This document shows positions 7,079 through 16,764 of a DNA stretch of 64,000 nt, piece by piece. Where the stretch lies: positions 1 through 64,000 of the forward strand of contig NZ_LJOD01000007.1 in the NCBI RefSeq assembly GCF_001295265.1. Direction: 5' to 3'. The first letter of the stretch is position 1, and each line of letters opens with the position of its first letter. Both the position numbers and the translations under genes were made by a program. The notes under the pieces were generated by a model, which worked only from the letters and a program-made list of their open reading frames with translations, was not told the origin of the DNA and searched no databases. The DNA comes from Chryseobacterium indologenes. GTDB taxonomy: Bacteria > Bacteroidota > Bacteroidia > Flavobacteriales > Weeksellaceae.

Positions 7079-9868
7079 ATGAAAAAAATAATCATATTTC
7101 TGGTGCTTTTGTTCTCTGTTTTCACCTTTGCCCAAACAACAAAAACATACTATACCTGTCCGATGCATCGTGAAGTGGTTTCTTCAAAACCCGGTGACTG
7201 CCCGAAATGCAAAATGACGCTGGTAAAGAAAACAGTGGCCATAAAACCCAAAGTAACAGCAAAGCCTCAGGAAAAACCTGTACAGAAAACTGAAGTCAGA
7301 ACAAAACCTACAGAAACTAAAGTAAATAAAGCAAAACCTGAAACCAGGAAGGTAAAAATTGTAAAGGATACAGAAAAACCCAAACCTGCTAAACCTGTTC
7401 AGACTGCCAGAGCACCAATAGCTTCTCAACCTAAAGTTCATACTCAGTCTCATTCTGCTTACACCTGTCCCATGCACCCTGAAGTAATTTCTGATAAACC
7501 GGGAAAATGCCCGAAATGCGGAATGGAGCTGGTAGAAAAGGAAGATCATCAGCATACAGTGGCTGTAGAACCCCAAAAAGAAGAGAAATCTGTTTTAAGA
7601 AGAAACTCTGAGAACGGGAAAGTAACTTTTGGCGGAAAAACAGTCAGATATGATTTGTATGTAAAAGATACAATCGTGAATTTTACGGGGAAAAACAGGA
7701 GGGCACTGGCCATTAACGGAAAGCTGCAAGCCCCTACCTTATATTTTACAGAAGGGGATACAGCAGAAATTTACCTTCATAATATGCTGAAGGAAAATAC
7801 CGGACTGCACTGGCATGGGGTAATTCTTCCCAATGAGCATGACGGTGTTCCATATCTTACGACAAAGCCGGTAAAACCAGGAGAAACGCATCTGTATAAA
7901 TTCAGGGTTTCCCAGAACGGAACCTATTGGTATCATTCCCATGAAGCCCTTCAGGAGCAAATAGGGATGAACGGAATCCTTGTTTTCAGAAAAAGAGAAG
8001 GAGAACCGGCACCACAATACAATGCGGAAATCCCAGTGCTTTTAGGGGACTGGAGTGATGAAGATCCGATGCAGATCGCAAGAAGACTTCACATGGCCAA
8101 TACAGACTGGTATGCTATAAAGAAAAATGCAGTTCAGAGTTACTGGGAAGCGATTAAGTCAGGAAATTTCGGAACAAAAGCCCTGAATGAATGGAAAAGA
8201 ATGGAAGCGATGGACGTAAGTGATGTATATTACGATAAGTTCCTGATTAACGGACTTCCAAGCTCTGATTACTCCAGTTTAAAAGCGGGAGATAAGGTTA
8301 GACTGAGGGTTGCCAACGGTGGATCATCTACCTATTTCTGGCTGAATTATGGCGGCGGAAAAATAAAAGTCGTTGGAAATGACGGAAATGATGTGGTTCC
8401 TGTGGAAGTAGACCGTCTGATTATAGGGGTTTCTGAAACTTATGATATTGAAGTAACAGTTCCTGAGAATAAAAGTTTCGAGTTCCGGGCTACTTCCGAA
8501 GACAGAATCGGGCATGCATCTTTATGGCTGGGTTCCGGTGATAAGGTTGAAGCTCCAGATCTTCCAAGACTGATGCTGTTTGAAGGAATGAAAATGATGA
8601 ACGGAATGATGGAAATGAGTGGAAATATGAAGCCGATGAACATGACGATGGGCAACCAGATGATGGATATGAACGAAGTGATGTATCCTGAAATTCCTGA
8701 AAGCCAGCGTAAAATGACGGCCAAACACATGAATGAGATGATGGGCGTGAAAACGAAAGAGAAAGAACAGAAAGAAGAAGACCATTCACAGCACTCAGGA
8801 ATGAATATGAAGGAGGAGAAAACAATCAAAAGACTGTCTTATAATCTGTTAAAATCTCCTGAGAAAACAATTCTTCCAACAGACAGTATCCGTGAAATGA
8901 AGTTTACCCTGGAAGGAAACATGAACCATTATCTGTGGACACTGGATAATAAAACGGTAACAGAAACCGATAAAATTCTGGTAAAAAAAGGGGAAGTTCT
9001 CAGAATTAAGCTGTATAATAATTCTATGATGCGCCACCCGATGCACCTGCACGGGCATGACTTCAGATTAATCAATGCAAAAGGAGAATATTCTCCATTG
9101 AAAAATGTGGTAGACATCATGCCTATGGAAACGGTAACGATAGAATTTGCTGCCAATCAGGACGGAGACTGGTTCTTCCACTGCCATATCCTGTATCACA
9201 TGATGGCCGGAATGGGAAGAATCTTCAGCTATGAAAATTCAAAACCCAATCCACAGCTGCCCAACAGGAAACTGGCCTGGAAAAACTTTTTAAAGGATAA
9301 CAGAATGATCAGCTCTATGGCAATGCTTGATGTGGCCAGCAATAAAATGCATGCTGAGACAATGACGATGTTCGGGCCGAGATGGGCAAACCTTAATGAA
9401 TTTCATTCCAACTGGAATTTCGATCATTTTGAAGGAAATGTAAAGGTTGGTAGGTTCTTAGGAAAGTTCCAGTGGGCGCTTCCATATGCCGGTTTCAGGT
9501 TCCAGAAGAATCATGAGATCATGGAAAGACAGATGGCCGAAGATATGGGCATGGATTTCCAGGGAAAAAAATCCTGGTTCGGACAGCAGAAAGCCTCCAA
9601 GACAAAAGCGTCTTTCATTGTCGGTATGCAGTATGTTTTACCGATGCTTATCACCGCTGATGCAAGTGTAGACCAAAACGGAAAAGTATTACTGGAGCTG
9701 AGCAGGGAAGATATTCCCATCTCCAGAAGGATAAGAGGAAACTTCAGTGTTAATTCTGACGGGGAGTTTACAACAGGAGTACGGTATATCCTGCAAAAAT
9801 GGCTTTCCGTTTCCGGAAATTATGATAATGAAACGGGCTGGGGTGCCGGTATTACCCTGACTTATTAA
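7079..9868 (+). CDS. Heavy-metal-binding / multicopper oxidase / CopB-like fusion protein
   Basis: A 929-residue exported protein. The signal peptide ends FAQ at about 19. Two heavy-metal-binding domains follow, each YTCPMH...CPKC.M (about 24-51 and 127-155), separated by a Lys/Pro/Thr-rich linker. A three-domain multicopper oxidase then shows LHWHG (about 243), YWYHSH (about 283), HPMHLHGHDF (about 653) and HCHILYHMMAGM (about 700), supplying type 1, 2 and 3 copper ligands. A methionine-rich insert (about 503-560) is typical of copper-oxidising CopA/CueO enzymes. From about 770 the sequence becomes short amphipathic strands ending GWGAGITLTY, like a truncated CopB outer-membrane barrel. The likely role is Cu(I) oxidation and sequestration at the cell envelope. 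Far longer than the usual CopA of about 600 residues. Confidence 0.9.
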   Translation: MKKIIIFLVLLFSVFTFAQTTKTYYTCPMHREVVSSKPGDCPKCKMTLVKKTVAIKPKVTAKPQEKPVQKTEVRTKPTETKVNKAKPETRKVKIVKDTEKPKPAKPVQTARAPIASQPKVHTQSHSAYTCPMHPEVISDKPGKCPKCGMELVEKEDHQHTVAVEPQKEEKSVLRRNSENGKVTFGGKTVRYDLYVKDTIVNFTGKNRRALAINGKLQAPTLYFTEGDTAEIYLHNMLKENTGLHWHGVILPNEHDGVPYLTTKPVKPGETHLYKFRVSQNGTYWYHSHEALQEQIGMNGILVFRKREGEPAPQYNAEIPVLLGDWSDEDPMQIARRLHMANTDWYAIKKNAVQSYWEAIKSGNFGTKALNEWKRMEAMDVSDVYYDKFLINGLPSSDYSSLKAGDKVRLRVANGGSSTYFWLNYGGGKIKVVGNDGNDVVPVEVDRLIIGVSETYDIEVTVPENKSFEFRATSEDRIGHASLWLGSGDKVEAPDLPRLMLFEGMKMMNGMMEMSGNMKPMNMTMGNQMMDMNEVMYPEIPESQRKMTAKHMNEMMGVKTKEKEQKEEDHSQHSGMNMKEEKTIKRLSYNLLKSPEKTILPTDSIREMKFTLEGNMNHYLWTLDNKTVTETDKILVKKGEVLRIKLYNNSMMRHPMHLHGHDFRLINAKGEYSPLKNVVDIMPMETVTIEFAANQDGDWFFHCHILYHMMAGMGRIFSYENSKPNPQLPNRKLAWKNFLKDNRMISSMAMLDVASNKMHAETMTMFGPRWANLNEFHSNWNFDHFEGNVKVGRFLGKFQWALPYAGFRFQKNHEIMERQMAEDMGMDFQGKKSWFGQQKASKTKASFIVGMQYVLPMLITADASVDQNGKVLLELSREDIPISRRIRGNFSVNSDGEFTTGVRYILQKWLSVSGNYDNETGWGAGITLTY

Positions 9869-9877
9869 TTATAGAAT

Positions 9878-9903
9878 AAAGGCTGTCCAATGGATAGCCT
9901 TTA
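9878..9903 (+). terminator. Terminator of the copper operon
   Basis: AAAGGCTGTCC and GGATAGCCTTT form a stem around a three-base loop ten bases after the oxidase stop codon. The T run is short. Confidence 0.7.
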
Positions 9904-9971
9904 TCATTAACCGTCTCCTGATACAAAAGCTTACCTGGAGTTTTTTTGAGTAAATATATCTTGCCCTACAA

Positions 9972-10008
9972 AACAAAAAAACCGCCCCATTTAAAATGAG
10001 GCGGCTTT
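9972..10008 (-). terminator. Terminator of the S9 peptidase gene
   Basis: On the minus strand GCCGCCTCATTT pairs with AAATGGGGCGG and is followed by seven T. It lies 20 bases past the peptidase stop codon. Confidence 0.85.
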
Positions 10009-10027
10009 TCCTGAACCTAATCAGCTT

Positions 10028-12058
10028 TTATTTCTTGGCTTTATCAGTTTTTGCGGCTGGAGTATAAGTTACTTTTTTAATATCAACAGTCATTTCTTTC
10101 AGACGTTTAGCTACATCTTCAGGCATTTCTTTCTGGTATCTTCCCCCAATGACTTCTGACAGGAATTTCTCTGTCTCAGCATACATTGCCATATTATTTA
10201 CCGGTTTTCTGAATCCGTGTCCTTCATCATCAGCAAGAATATAATTTACTTTTTTCCCTCTGTCACGAAGAGCAATCACAATCTGATCAGCTTCTGCCTG
10301 CTTTACTCTTGGGTCATTGGCTCCCTGGATAATCAGAAGAGGCTTTACAATTTTATCAACACTGAACAGTGGACTAGCAGCGCGGATGGCCTTTTTACCT
10401 TCTTCCGTATTCGGATCACCAATCATTCCATAAAGAGAAGCACGGGCTGATTCCCAATAAGCAGGAACAGAGTCTAAAAGCGTAAACAGGTTGCTTGGGC
10501 CCACGATATCTACGCCCCCGGCATACAGATCAGGCGTAAAGGCCAGACCTGCCAGTGTTGCATAGCCGCCATAGCTTCCTCCCATAATCACAATTTTGTT
10601 TTTATCAGCGATGCCATTATCAATCAGGTATTTTACACCCCACGTGATATCGTCCTGCATCAGTTTCCCCCATTGAAGATCCCCGTCATTCTTAAATTTC
10701 TTACCATAACCTCCACTGGCTCTGAAGTTAGGCTGAAGTACTGCGTAGCCTCTGTTGGCTAAAAACTGAACTGTTGAATTGTATCCCCAGTAATCTCTTG
10801 GTCCTTTTGGGCCTCCATGTACTAAGACCACCACCGGAATATTCTTTCCTGAAGAACTTGTAGGTAAGGTCAGATAAGCAGGAATTTCAAGCCCGTCACT
10901 GCTTTTATAAGAAATAGGAGTCATCGGAGCCAGATATTGTTCTACTTTCTTTAATTCGGTTCTGGGGGTGTACTGGAAAATCAGCTGTTTGGTTTTAGCA
11001 TCGAAGAAGTATGCTTCAGGAGCATATTTGTCACCCCAGACTGAGATCAGGAATTTTGAATAATCTTTAGTAGGGCTGGCAAAATTAACTTCTCTTCCCA
11101 GGAACTTATTTTGTAAAAATTTATAGTTAGATTCCCATGTTTTATCTTTCCAGTACACTTCTGTTTTATCTCCTGTATACGAAGTAGAGATTATTTTTCT
11201 GGTATTTCTGTCTATAAACAATCCACCGAAATCAACTTTTCCTTTAGGGTCTTCTTCTACTTTAGTGATCTGTTTGGTTTTCGGATCCATCAGGAATAAT
11301 GCTGATTTATCCAGATTTCCTTTATCAGTTACCAGATAAAACTTAGAGTTACTCTCATTCCAGTCTGAAATATAAGCTTCTTCAGTTACCAGAGTTTCGT
11401 AAATAGGTGTAAGTTTATCACCGTCTCTATATAAAAACTGAGTGGTTCCTTTTTCATCCGTTCTGTATAAAACCCTTAGCTTTTCATCCCAGTCGAAATT
11501 GTAACTTGTGATACGGTCTTTATTTTCGAAGATCTTTTTCAGTTCCCCGGTGGATATTTTTAATGAGTAGAGATCATGCCATGCTTTATCACGGTTGTTC
11601 AATCCAATCATCAGCAGATCAGGGTCTTTTCTGCTGACCATGTAAATCTGGGCGGTTATATCTTTAAGCGGTGTGATATTTCTTGCTTCAGGCACTCCGC
11701 TGGTTACTTTTGCCATTGGATCTACCGCGAAAATATTCATATTTTCATCACCGTTATTATCTTTCACAAACAGGATGTATTTTCCATCTTCAGACCAGAA
11801 ATAGCCGTTTAACGGGCGTTTACTGTCTGTTAATGGGCGTGCCTTATCAAAGGGTTCATCAATTTTTTTCACCCAGATATTCATGATTCCTCCGTATTCT
11901 TTGGTAAAGGAGATCCATTTTCCGTCCGGACTAAGCTGTCCGCCGGAGATTTCAGGATTTCCAAAAAACAATTGTCTGTCAAGCAAAGGAACCTGTTGCG
12001 CTCTTGTCAGCTGTAGCCCTATCGTTAAGAGGAGCGCGAGATAAATGATTTTTTTCAT
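10028..12058 (-). CDS. S9 family (prolyl oligopeptidase/acylaminoacyl type) serine peptidase
   Basis: A 676-residue exported peptidase. A signal peptide (residues 1-20, ending TRAQ) precedes a beta-propeller with repeats such as [10 protein letters not shown] and [10 protein letters not shown], then a C-terminal alpha/beta hydrolase. Catalytic residues are visible in order: Ser in GGSYGGYA near 494, Asp in NDPRVK near 582 and His in DEGHGF near 613. The oxyanion segment VLVHGGP is also present. The protein probably trims oligopeptides in the periplasm. A tail rich in Lys (AAKTDKAKK) ends it. It is transcribed alone, 68 bases after the monooxygenase gene. Confidence 0.9.
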   Translation of the reverse strand: MKKIIYLALLLTIGLQLTRAQQVPLLDRQLFFGNPEISGGQLSPDGKWISFTKEYGGIMNIWVKKIDEPFDKARPLTDSKRPLNGYFWSEDGKYILFVKDNNGDENMNIFAVDPMAKVTSGVPEARNITPLKDITAQIYMVSRKDPDLLMIGLNNRDKAWHDLYSLKISTGELKKIFENKDRITSYNFDWDEKLRVLYRTDEKGTTQFLYRDGDKLTPIYETLVTEEAYISDWNESNSKFYLVTDKGNLDKSALFLMDPKTKQITKVEEDPKGKVDFGGLFIDRNTRKIISTSYTGDKTEVYWKDKTWESNYKFLQNKFLGREVNFASPTKDYSKFLISVWGDKYAPEAYFFDAKTKQLIFQYTPRTELKKVEQYLAPMTPISYKSSDGLEIPAYLTLPTSSSGKNIPVVVLVHGGPKGPRDYWGYNSTVQFLANRGYAVLQPNFRASGGYGKKFKNDGDLQWGKLMQDDITWGVKYLIDNGIADKNKIVIMGGSYGGYATLAGLAFTPDLYAGGVDIVGPSNLFTLLDSVPAYWESARASLYGMIGDPNTEEGKKAIRAASPLFSVDKIVKPLLIIQGANDPRVKQAEADQIVIALRDRGKKVNYILADDEGHGFRKPVNNMAMYAETEKFLSEVIGGRYQKEMPEDVAKRLKEMTVDIKKVTYTPAAKTDKAKK

Positions 12059-12126
12059 TATTGCATAAGTTTAGTTATATCTTGAAGCTGTCTGCCTCGT
12101 TTCTTATAATGGTTTCAGCAGCAGTT

Positions 12127-13242
12127 TTATAATTCCAGCCGAATAATTTTTTCAATGGTTCTTTGATTCATGCTGTCAGGGACTAAGCGCATTAAAAAAT
12201 TACGAAGCTTATTTCCGTGTTCCCATTGTGAGATTTTCCCAATGGTCCGGCTTGTACTGACGATGTAGTCTGTTTTTTTTCTTCTGATTCTTTGAAACTC
12301 TTCAAAAACGCTGTTGAAATCCTTATTTTTTTCCAGCAGTTTACCGATAACATATGCATCTTCAATGGCCTGGCAGGCTCCCTGACCCATATTGGGAGTT
12401 GTGGCATGAGCAGCGTCTCCGATAATACAAAGACTTTCGGAATACCATTTGGAAATAGGAGAGAGATCAGCAATTTCGTTACAGATGATACTTTCTTTGG
12501 GAGTAGCCTTAATAAGGTTGATTACTAAGAGATCAAAATCATTGAAAACTTCGGCTATATATGGTTTTTCGTGAAAGTCCTTTTCATTGATGCAAGCGTA
12601 CCAGTATACTTTTTTCTGTGAGATCTGTACAAATCCAAAACGTTTTCCTTTTCCCCACATTTCAAAAGCTTCATGAAGAAATTTTGAAGGGAGATCAAAA
12701 TCTGTAACTCCTCGCCAGCATTTTTGCCCCGCATTTCTGATGGTTCCCGTTTTCAGAATCTGTTCCCGGACTTTTGATTTTATACCGTCAGCTCCAAAAA
12801 CAATTTTGCTTTCTTTTGAATATCCTTCGAAATGCAGTACATAATTTTCTTTCTTTTCAATCTGAAGGAGAGAATGATTAAGCTTAATGACTTCAAAACC
12901 AATATTTTCTGCCATAATTTTTTGCAAATCGGCTCTGTGTATGGCTACATTACAGGAGTTATATTTTTTTTCAAATGCGGTAATATCTGTCTTTGAAATT
13001 GTTTTAAAAAAAGGATCTGTAATAGAAATTCCATGGATTTTATTTCCTGCATTTTCAATTTTTTCTTTAAGACCGAGCTGATCAAAGATCTGCATAGCGT
13101 TGACGGCCATCATGATTCCGGCTCCTACAGGTTTTATCTCTGGGGCAGACTCATAAATAGAGAAATCATATCCCTGCTGCTTCAGGATATTTCCCAATGC
13201 CAGTCCGCCAATTCCTGCTCCTATGATTGAAATAGTATCCAT
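12127..13242 (-). CDS. FAD-dependent monooxygenase (aromatic-ring hydroxylase type)
   Basis: A 371-residue flavoprotein of the PHBH/UbiH fold. The N-terminal Rossmann motif GAGIGGLALG begins at residue 8. The DG motif is in VFGADGIKSKVR (about 150), and the second FAD-binding GD motif reads IIGDAAHATTPNMGQGA near 270. The substrate is unknown; relatives hydroxylate aromatic or polyketide-like compounds or inactivate drugs, and no specificity can be read here. It is the last gene of a three-gene operon with a GNAT acetyltransferase (10-base gap) and a lipoprotein (11-base gap). Confidence 0.85.
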   Translation of the reverse strand: MDTISIIGAGIGGLALGNILKQQGYDFSIYESAPEIKPVGAGIMMAVNAMQIFDQLGLKEKIENAGNKIHGISITDPFFKTISKTDITAFEKKYNSCNVAIHRADLQKIMAENIGFEVIKLNHSLLQIEKKENYVLHFEGYSKESKIVFGADGIKSKVREQILKTGTIRNAGQKCWRGVTDFDLPSKFLHEAFEMWGKGKRFGFVQISQKKVYWYACINEKDFHEKPYIAEVFNDFDLLVINLIKATPKESIICNEIADLSPISKWYSESLCIIGDAAHATTPNMGQGACQAIEDAYVIGKLLEKNKDFNSVFEEFQRIRRKKTDYIVSTSRTIGKISQWEHGNKLRNFLMRLVPDSMNQRTIEKIIRLEL

Positions 13243-13252
13243 AAGGGATATA

Positions 13253-13747
13253 TTACAGATTTATTATATAATTCTCGGATATCTTTTTAAAGCCATATTT
13301 TTTGAAAAAATGATGAGCTCCTGCATTGTTTACACCGCTTTCAAGCAGTATAAAACTGATATTCCAGCTTTTTGAATCTTCTACGGCTTTTTCCAGCAGC
13401 ATACTTCCGATAGACTGCCCCCTGTAAGATTGGTCAAGCAGCATATCTTCCAGGACGGCATACTTTTTAAAGCCATTAATGAGATGAAATACCAGTATTC
13501 CGATGATCTCACTTTTATCATTTTCTGCAATCAGGATCTTTAATTCAGTTCCTGACTCTTTAAAATCACCCGAAAACTGGGCTTGTAGCACTGTTTCAAG
13601 ATCCGGGCTCCACTGTTCTGGGCTTAAAGCTCTTCCGGAAATGATTTCCCCGTGAGAAATATAAGAATCTGTTTTATGGGTAATAAAAAAGCTGATCAGC
13701 TCTTTAATCCGTGTACTGTCTGTAAGCCATTGTGTAGTATATTTCAT
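13253..13747 (-). CDS. GNAT family N-acetyltransferase
   Basis: A 164-residue soluble protein. The acetyl-CoA-binding motif A reads LLDQSYRGQSIGSMLLEKAVE (about residues 104-124), matching the R/QxxGxG/A loop. It is followed by ILLESGVNNAGAHHFFKKYGF, the usual beta5 and C-terminal segment. The acceptor substrate is unknown. It lies between the lipoprotein and monooxygenase genes with gaps of about ten bases, so the three are very likely co-transcribed. Confidence 0.85.
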   Translation of the reverse strand: MKYTTQWLTDSTRIKELISFFITHKTDSYISHGEIISGRALSPEQWSPDLETVLQAQFSGDFKESGTELKILIAENDKSEIIGILVFHLINGFKKYAVLEDMLLDQSYRGQSIGSMLLEKAVEDSKSWNISFILLESGVNNAGAHHFFKKYGFKKISENYIINL

Positions 13748-13758
13748 TTCTTTTTATC

Positions 13759-14358
13759 TTACTTCATATTTTTTAACTCGTTCAGCAGGTTTTGCTGTTT
13801 GCTAATAAAATGTTCCAGACTGTCTGTTTTCAGCGGATGGGCATTCTGATACTTCTGAATTTCCGGAAGGGTTTTCCTGATTTTAAAAGCAGTATACTGG
13901 TCTGTGATTACCCCGGTATTGGCATTGATTTTTTTTATCAGTTCCTTTATATTTCTGATTTTGAGACTGTACTGGTCCTCACTTATCTTAATCTGTTGTT
14001 CAACTTCTTTCTTTAAGAGTGAATCTTTAATAGCCTTTGTTTTCTCATGAGCATTCTGGTAATATGATTCAGATTTATAGATAACGGGTTCATAGGAGGC
14101 GAGGACTTTTCCGCTTTCCTCATAAATTTTGGTCACCCTTTCATCCAAAGCTTTGAGATGAGTATCGGTTTTAAGAAGTTCCCCATAAATCTGATCGATC
14201 ATATCATCGGCGTGGTAACTTTCTTTAAGGGAACGGGAAACTGATGATTCCTCAGCATTGTCTACAGCATTGGCAACGATTGGAGGATTCTTAGGTCGGT
14301 TTTCTTTACAGGCTATGAAAGATAAGGCCAGTGCAGAGGCGAAAAGTATTTTTCTCAT
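13759..14358 (-). CDS. Coiled-coil lipoprotein, unknown function
   Basis: A 199-residue protein with a lipoprotein signal (LSFIAC, Cys at residue 17), a short acidic linker and then long amphipathic helices from about 45 to the end (KALDERVTKIYEES, IKKINANTG). The helices suggest a coiled-coil protein tethered to a membrane. It resembles, in architecture but not recognisably in sequence, the other coiled-coil lipoprotein at 63.4-63.9 kb. First gene of the GNAT/monooxygenase operon. No function assigned. Confidence 0.65.
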   Translation of the reverse strand: MRKILFASALALSFIACKENRPKNPPIVANAVDNAEESSVSRSLKESYHADDMIDQIYGELLKTDTHLKALDERVTKIYEESGKVLASYEPVIYKSESYYQNAHEKTKAIKDSLLKKEVEQQIKISEDQYSLKIRNIKELIKKINANTGVITDQYTAFKIRKTLPEIQKYQNAHPLKTDSLEHFISKQQNLLNELKNMK

Positions 14359-14467
14359 AGTAATTTGTATTGGGTAAATGAAAGCTGTTCTCTGATGAAA
14401 AATTTATTTCATCCTGTCAAAACTTTAATTTTTCTATTAGTTGATAGTAAGCAGGCATTTGTTACAA

Positions 14468-14498
14468 AAAAACGGAGCCTGAAAACAGACTCCGTTGA
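14468..14498 (-). terminator. Terminator of rpoD
   Basis: ACGGAGTCTG and CAGGCTCCGT form a stem with a four-base loop. Seven T follow on the minus strand, 20 bases past the rpoD stop codon. Confidence 0.9.
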
Positions 14499-14518
14499 AA
14501 TACGTTATTACGTTAAAA

Positions 14519-15385
14519 TTATTTACCTAAATAAGATTTTAAGATCTTGCTTCTGGTATTGTGTTTTAGTCTCTTGATCGCTTTTTCTTTGATCTGACGA
14601 ACTCTTTCTCTTGTAAGATCGAAAGTTTCCCCGATTTCCTCTAAAGTCATCGGATGTTTTCCGTTCAGTCCGAAGTATAGTCTTACTAAATCAGCTTCTC
14701 TCGGAGTAAGGGTGTTTAATGCTCTTTCAATTTCAATCTGAAGAGATTCAAGCATCAGGTCTTTATCCGGGCTTGGAGATTCTCCTGAACGTAAAACATC
14801 ATAAAGATTAGAATCTTCACCTTCTACTAAAGGTGCATCCATAGACAGGTGTCTTCCGGAGTTTTTCATTGATTCTTTAATATCTTCTTCACTCATGTCA
14901 AGAACTTCAGCCAATTCTTCCGGAGAAGGTGGTCTTTCATTTTCCTGCTCCAGGTGAGCATATGCTTTGTTGATTTTGTTGATGGAGCCGATTTTGTTCA
15001 ACGGAAGCCTTACAATTCTGGACTGTTCTGCTAACGCCTGTAAAATTGACTGACGAATCCACCAAACCGCGTAAGAGATAAATTTGAAACCTCTAGTTTC
15101 ATCGTACCTTTTTGCCGCTTTCATTAATCCTAAGTTACCTTCATTAATTAAATCGGGTAAAGAAAGACCTTGATTTTGGTACTGTTTGGATACGGAAACC
15201 ACGAAACGAAGGTTGGCTTTGATTAATTTCTCCAGTGCTGCTCTGTCGCCCGCACGTATTCTTTGTGCCAATTCTACTTCTTCGTCCGCAGTGATCAGTT
15301 CCACTTTACCAATTTCCTGCAAATACTTGTCTAATGAAGCAGTTTCCCTGTTGGTAACCTGCTTAGTGATTTTTAATTGTCTCAT
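14519..15385 (-). CDS. rpoD: Primary RNA polymerase sigma factor (Bacteroidota type)
   Basis: Directs RNA polymerase to housekeeping promoters. At 288 residues it lacks the long acidic region 1.1 and non-conserved insert of proteobacterial sigma-70, as expected in Bacteroidota. It shows region 1.2 ([11 protein letters not shown]), region 2 with [35 protein letters not shown] and [13 protein letters not shown], region 3 around [11 protein letters not shown], and region 4.2 with [21 protein letters not shown] near the C-terminus. It is monocistronic, bounded by terminators at both ends of its neighbourhood. This sigma explains the TAnnTTTG promoters seen across the window. Confidence 0.95.
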   Translation of the reverse strand: MRQLKITKQVTNRETASLDKYLQEIGKVELITADEEVELAQRIRAGDRAALEKLIKANLRFVVSVSKQYQNQGLSLPDLINEGNLGLMKAAKRYDETRGFKFISYAVWWIRQSILQALAEQSRIVRLPLNKIGSINKINKAYAHLEQENERPPSPEELAEVLDMSEEDIKESMKNSGRHLSMDAPLVEGEDSNLYDVLRSGESPSPDKDLMLESLQIEIERALNTLTPREADLVRLYFGLNGKHPMTLEEIGETFDLTRERVRQIKEKAIKRLKHNTRSKILKSYLGK

Positions 15386-15540
15386 CTATTTTTATCCTCA
15401 AAAAAGAGTTACTATATAGTATACGTATAAGATGATACAAAGGTTACACCAGTTTTACTTTTTTATGAAATTATTGTATCAGGCAGTTGATGAAATAGGG
15501 AAGAAGGGGTTGGAAGTTACTTTCAGCTTTAACCTAAACA

Positions 15541-15567
15541 AAAAAACGGAACTCAGGTTCCGTTTTA
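15541..15567 (-). terminator. Terminator of the S1/P1 nuclease gene
   Basis: ACGGAAC and GTTCCGT pair around a four-base loop. Seven T follow on the minus strand, 30 bases past the nuclease stop codon. The stem arms are the same as those of the terminator at 264-291. Confidence 0.9.
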
Positions 15568-15596
15568 TACTTTAAGTCGTTGATCTCAATTATTTC

Positions 15597-16388
15597 TTAA
15601 AACAAATCATTCAACAGTTTAGCCAGCCTTAATCCTCCGTACAGAAGCTGTCTTTCCATTGTATCATTGAATTTATACTGGTAGTCGTACGATAATTTTG
15701 AGCCATCCGGCGTCTGTGCATAGATTTTGTTGGCAATTTTATGAGAATCATACAGCCAGTCTTCTACGGTTCCGGTCTGAATCTGTTTTACTTCATCCTT
15801 AGATTTGATGTCTAAAAGTTTTGCATATTCTGTATAGCTGTACTTCTGGGAATCTACCAGTTTTCCATCCCATACAGAGTGAAGATTGGTTTTGTCTCCG
15901 AAGTAGGTTACATTAATCTTATTCCCTCCAAGATCATCAGCCCTTCCTACGTGCAGAGGCTGTGCCAGATCTCCCATGATGTGGATCAGGAAAATCAGGG
16001 CAATTTTTCTGTCTTTTTCAGATGTTTTGGCATCTTTGATCTGGCTGGACAGGGTATTGATCTGAGTGTAAAGGCTTGGACCTGCCTGAAGCTTTAAATT
16101 CTGGTCAAATGTTTTAAAATCAACCTGCGGATCAATATTTACGTAATGCCATGATGAAGCCTGCTTCCAAACCCCTGTAGTATCAGACTTAATAAAATCC
16201 GGCCAGTTAGCCCAGTACGCAAGCCTTTCCTTTCCCATTATTTTTTTTATCTCCCTTCTTGCTTTTCCCGACAGATGGTTTTGTGCGATCTCTGCAATAA
16301 CCCTGTGTCCCGTTAGCCCCCATGCATAAGAATAAAGCGAAGAGGAGATGAATGCTAAAATCAGAATTTTAGAATAAATACTTTTCAT
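15597..16388 (-). CDS. S1/P1-type zinc-dependent nuclease, exported
   Basis: A 263-residue secreted single-strand nuclease of the S1/P1 family. After a signal peptide of 22 residues (ending SYA) the mature protein would begin WGLTGHRVIAEIA. In P1 nuclease the N-terminal Trp itself binds zinc through its amino group, and His29 follows. Further ligands are in WANWPD, WHYVN, HIMGDLAQPLHVG and DLGGN...HSVWD. I chose the ATG at 16388: a longer frame from 16442 starts upstream of the promoter at 16412-16419. It probably scavenges phosphate and nucleosides from extracellular nucleic acid. Confidence 0.9.
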   Translation of the reverse strand: MKSIYSKILILAFISSSLYSYAWGLTGHRVIAEIAQNHLSGKARREIKKIMGKERLAYWANWPDFIKSDTTGVWKQASSWHYVNIDPQVDFKTFDQNLKLQAGPSLYTQINTLSSQIKDAKTSEKDRKIALIFLIHIMGDLAQPLHVGRADDLGGNKINVTYFGDKTNLHSVWDGKLVDSQKYSYTEYAKLLDIKSKDEVKQIQTGTVEDWLYDSHKIANKIYAQTPDGSKLSYDYQYKFNDTMERQLLYGGLRLAKLLNDLF

Positions 16389-16411
16389 TATAAATAACAT
16401 TTTACAAGCTG

Positions 16412-16419
16412 CAAAGATA
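16412..16419 (-). promoter_or_regulatory. -7 promoter element TATCTTTG of the nuclease gene
   Basis: TATCTTTG on the minus strand fits TAnnTTTG, 24 bases before the chosen ATG. No clear -33 TTG is seen. Confidence 0.55.
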
Positions 16420-16442
16420 CGCCCCGCTTTCCGAATGACCAT

Positions 16443-16764
16443 CAGGTATATCCTGATTCTTGCCCGGAAGAATGTTAATAAAATTTAATCTAAATAAAAA
16501 AGGTGGGAGCATGCTCCTTATGATCTGTTTTGCCAGTGTGGTTTTTACTGCTTAAGCTGTTCACTATCAGATTGAAAATTTATTGATTAGATTTATACGC
16601 AGTTCCCTGTTCAAAAGCTATTCACCGTATTTTTACGGATTTTGTTAGAGATTATTCCGTTTAATGTCAATAAATTAGTATTTTTAGGATAAAATTATTG
16701 GGAAAATATTTTTTCAAACTTACGAGATATATTATCTTTACCAGTCATAATCACAGGAAACACT
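16443..16764. other. Intergenic region between divergent nuclease and tss genes
   Basis: This AT-rich divergent region holds a perfect 12-bp palindrome GGAGCATGCTCC (16506-16517), a small hairpin CCGTA-N4-TACGG (16625-16638), and TATCTTTA at 16733-16740. The last is a one-base variant of the -7 box 25 bases before tssG and its likely promoter. No RNA gene is recognised. Confidence 0.4.

Noticed and set aside
8440-8829. Long minus-strand frames opposite the methionine-rich part of the multicopper oxidase
   Set aside because: They mirror the Met/His-rich codons of the real gene, overlap several alternative frames and have no plausible composition or signals.
16506-16517. Palindrome GGAGCATGCTCC as an operator for the tss operon
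   Set aside because: It is a single short palindrome more than 200 bases upstream of tssG with no second copy. A chance palindrome or small hairpin is as likely.
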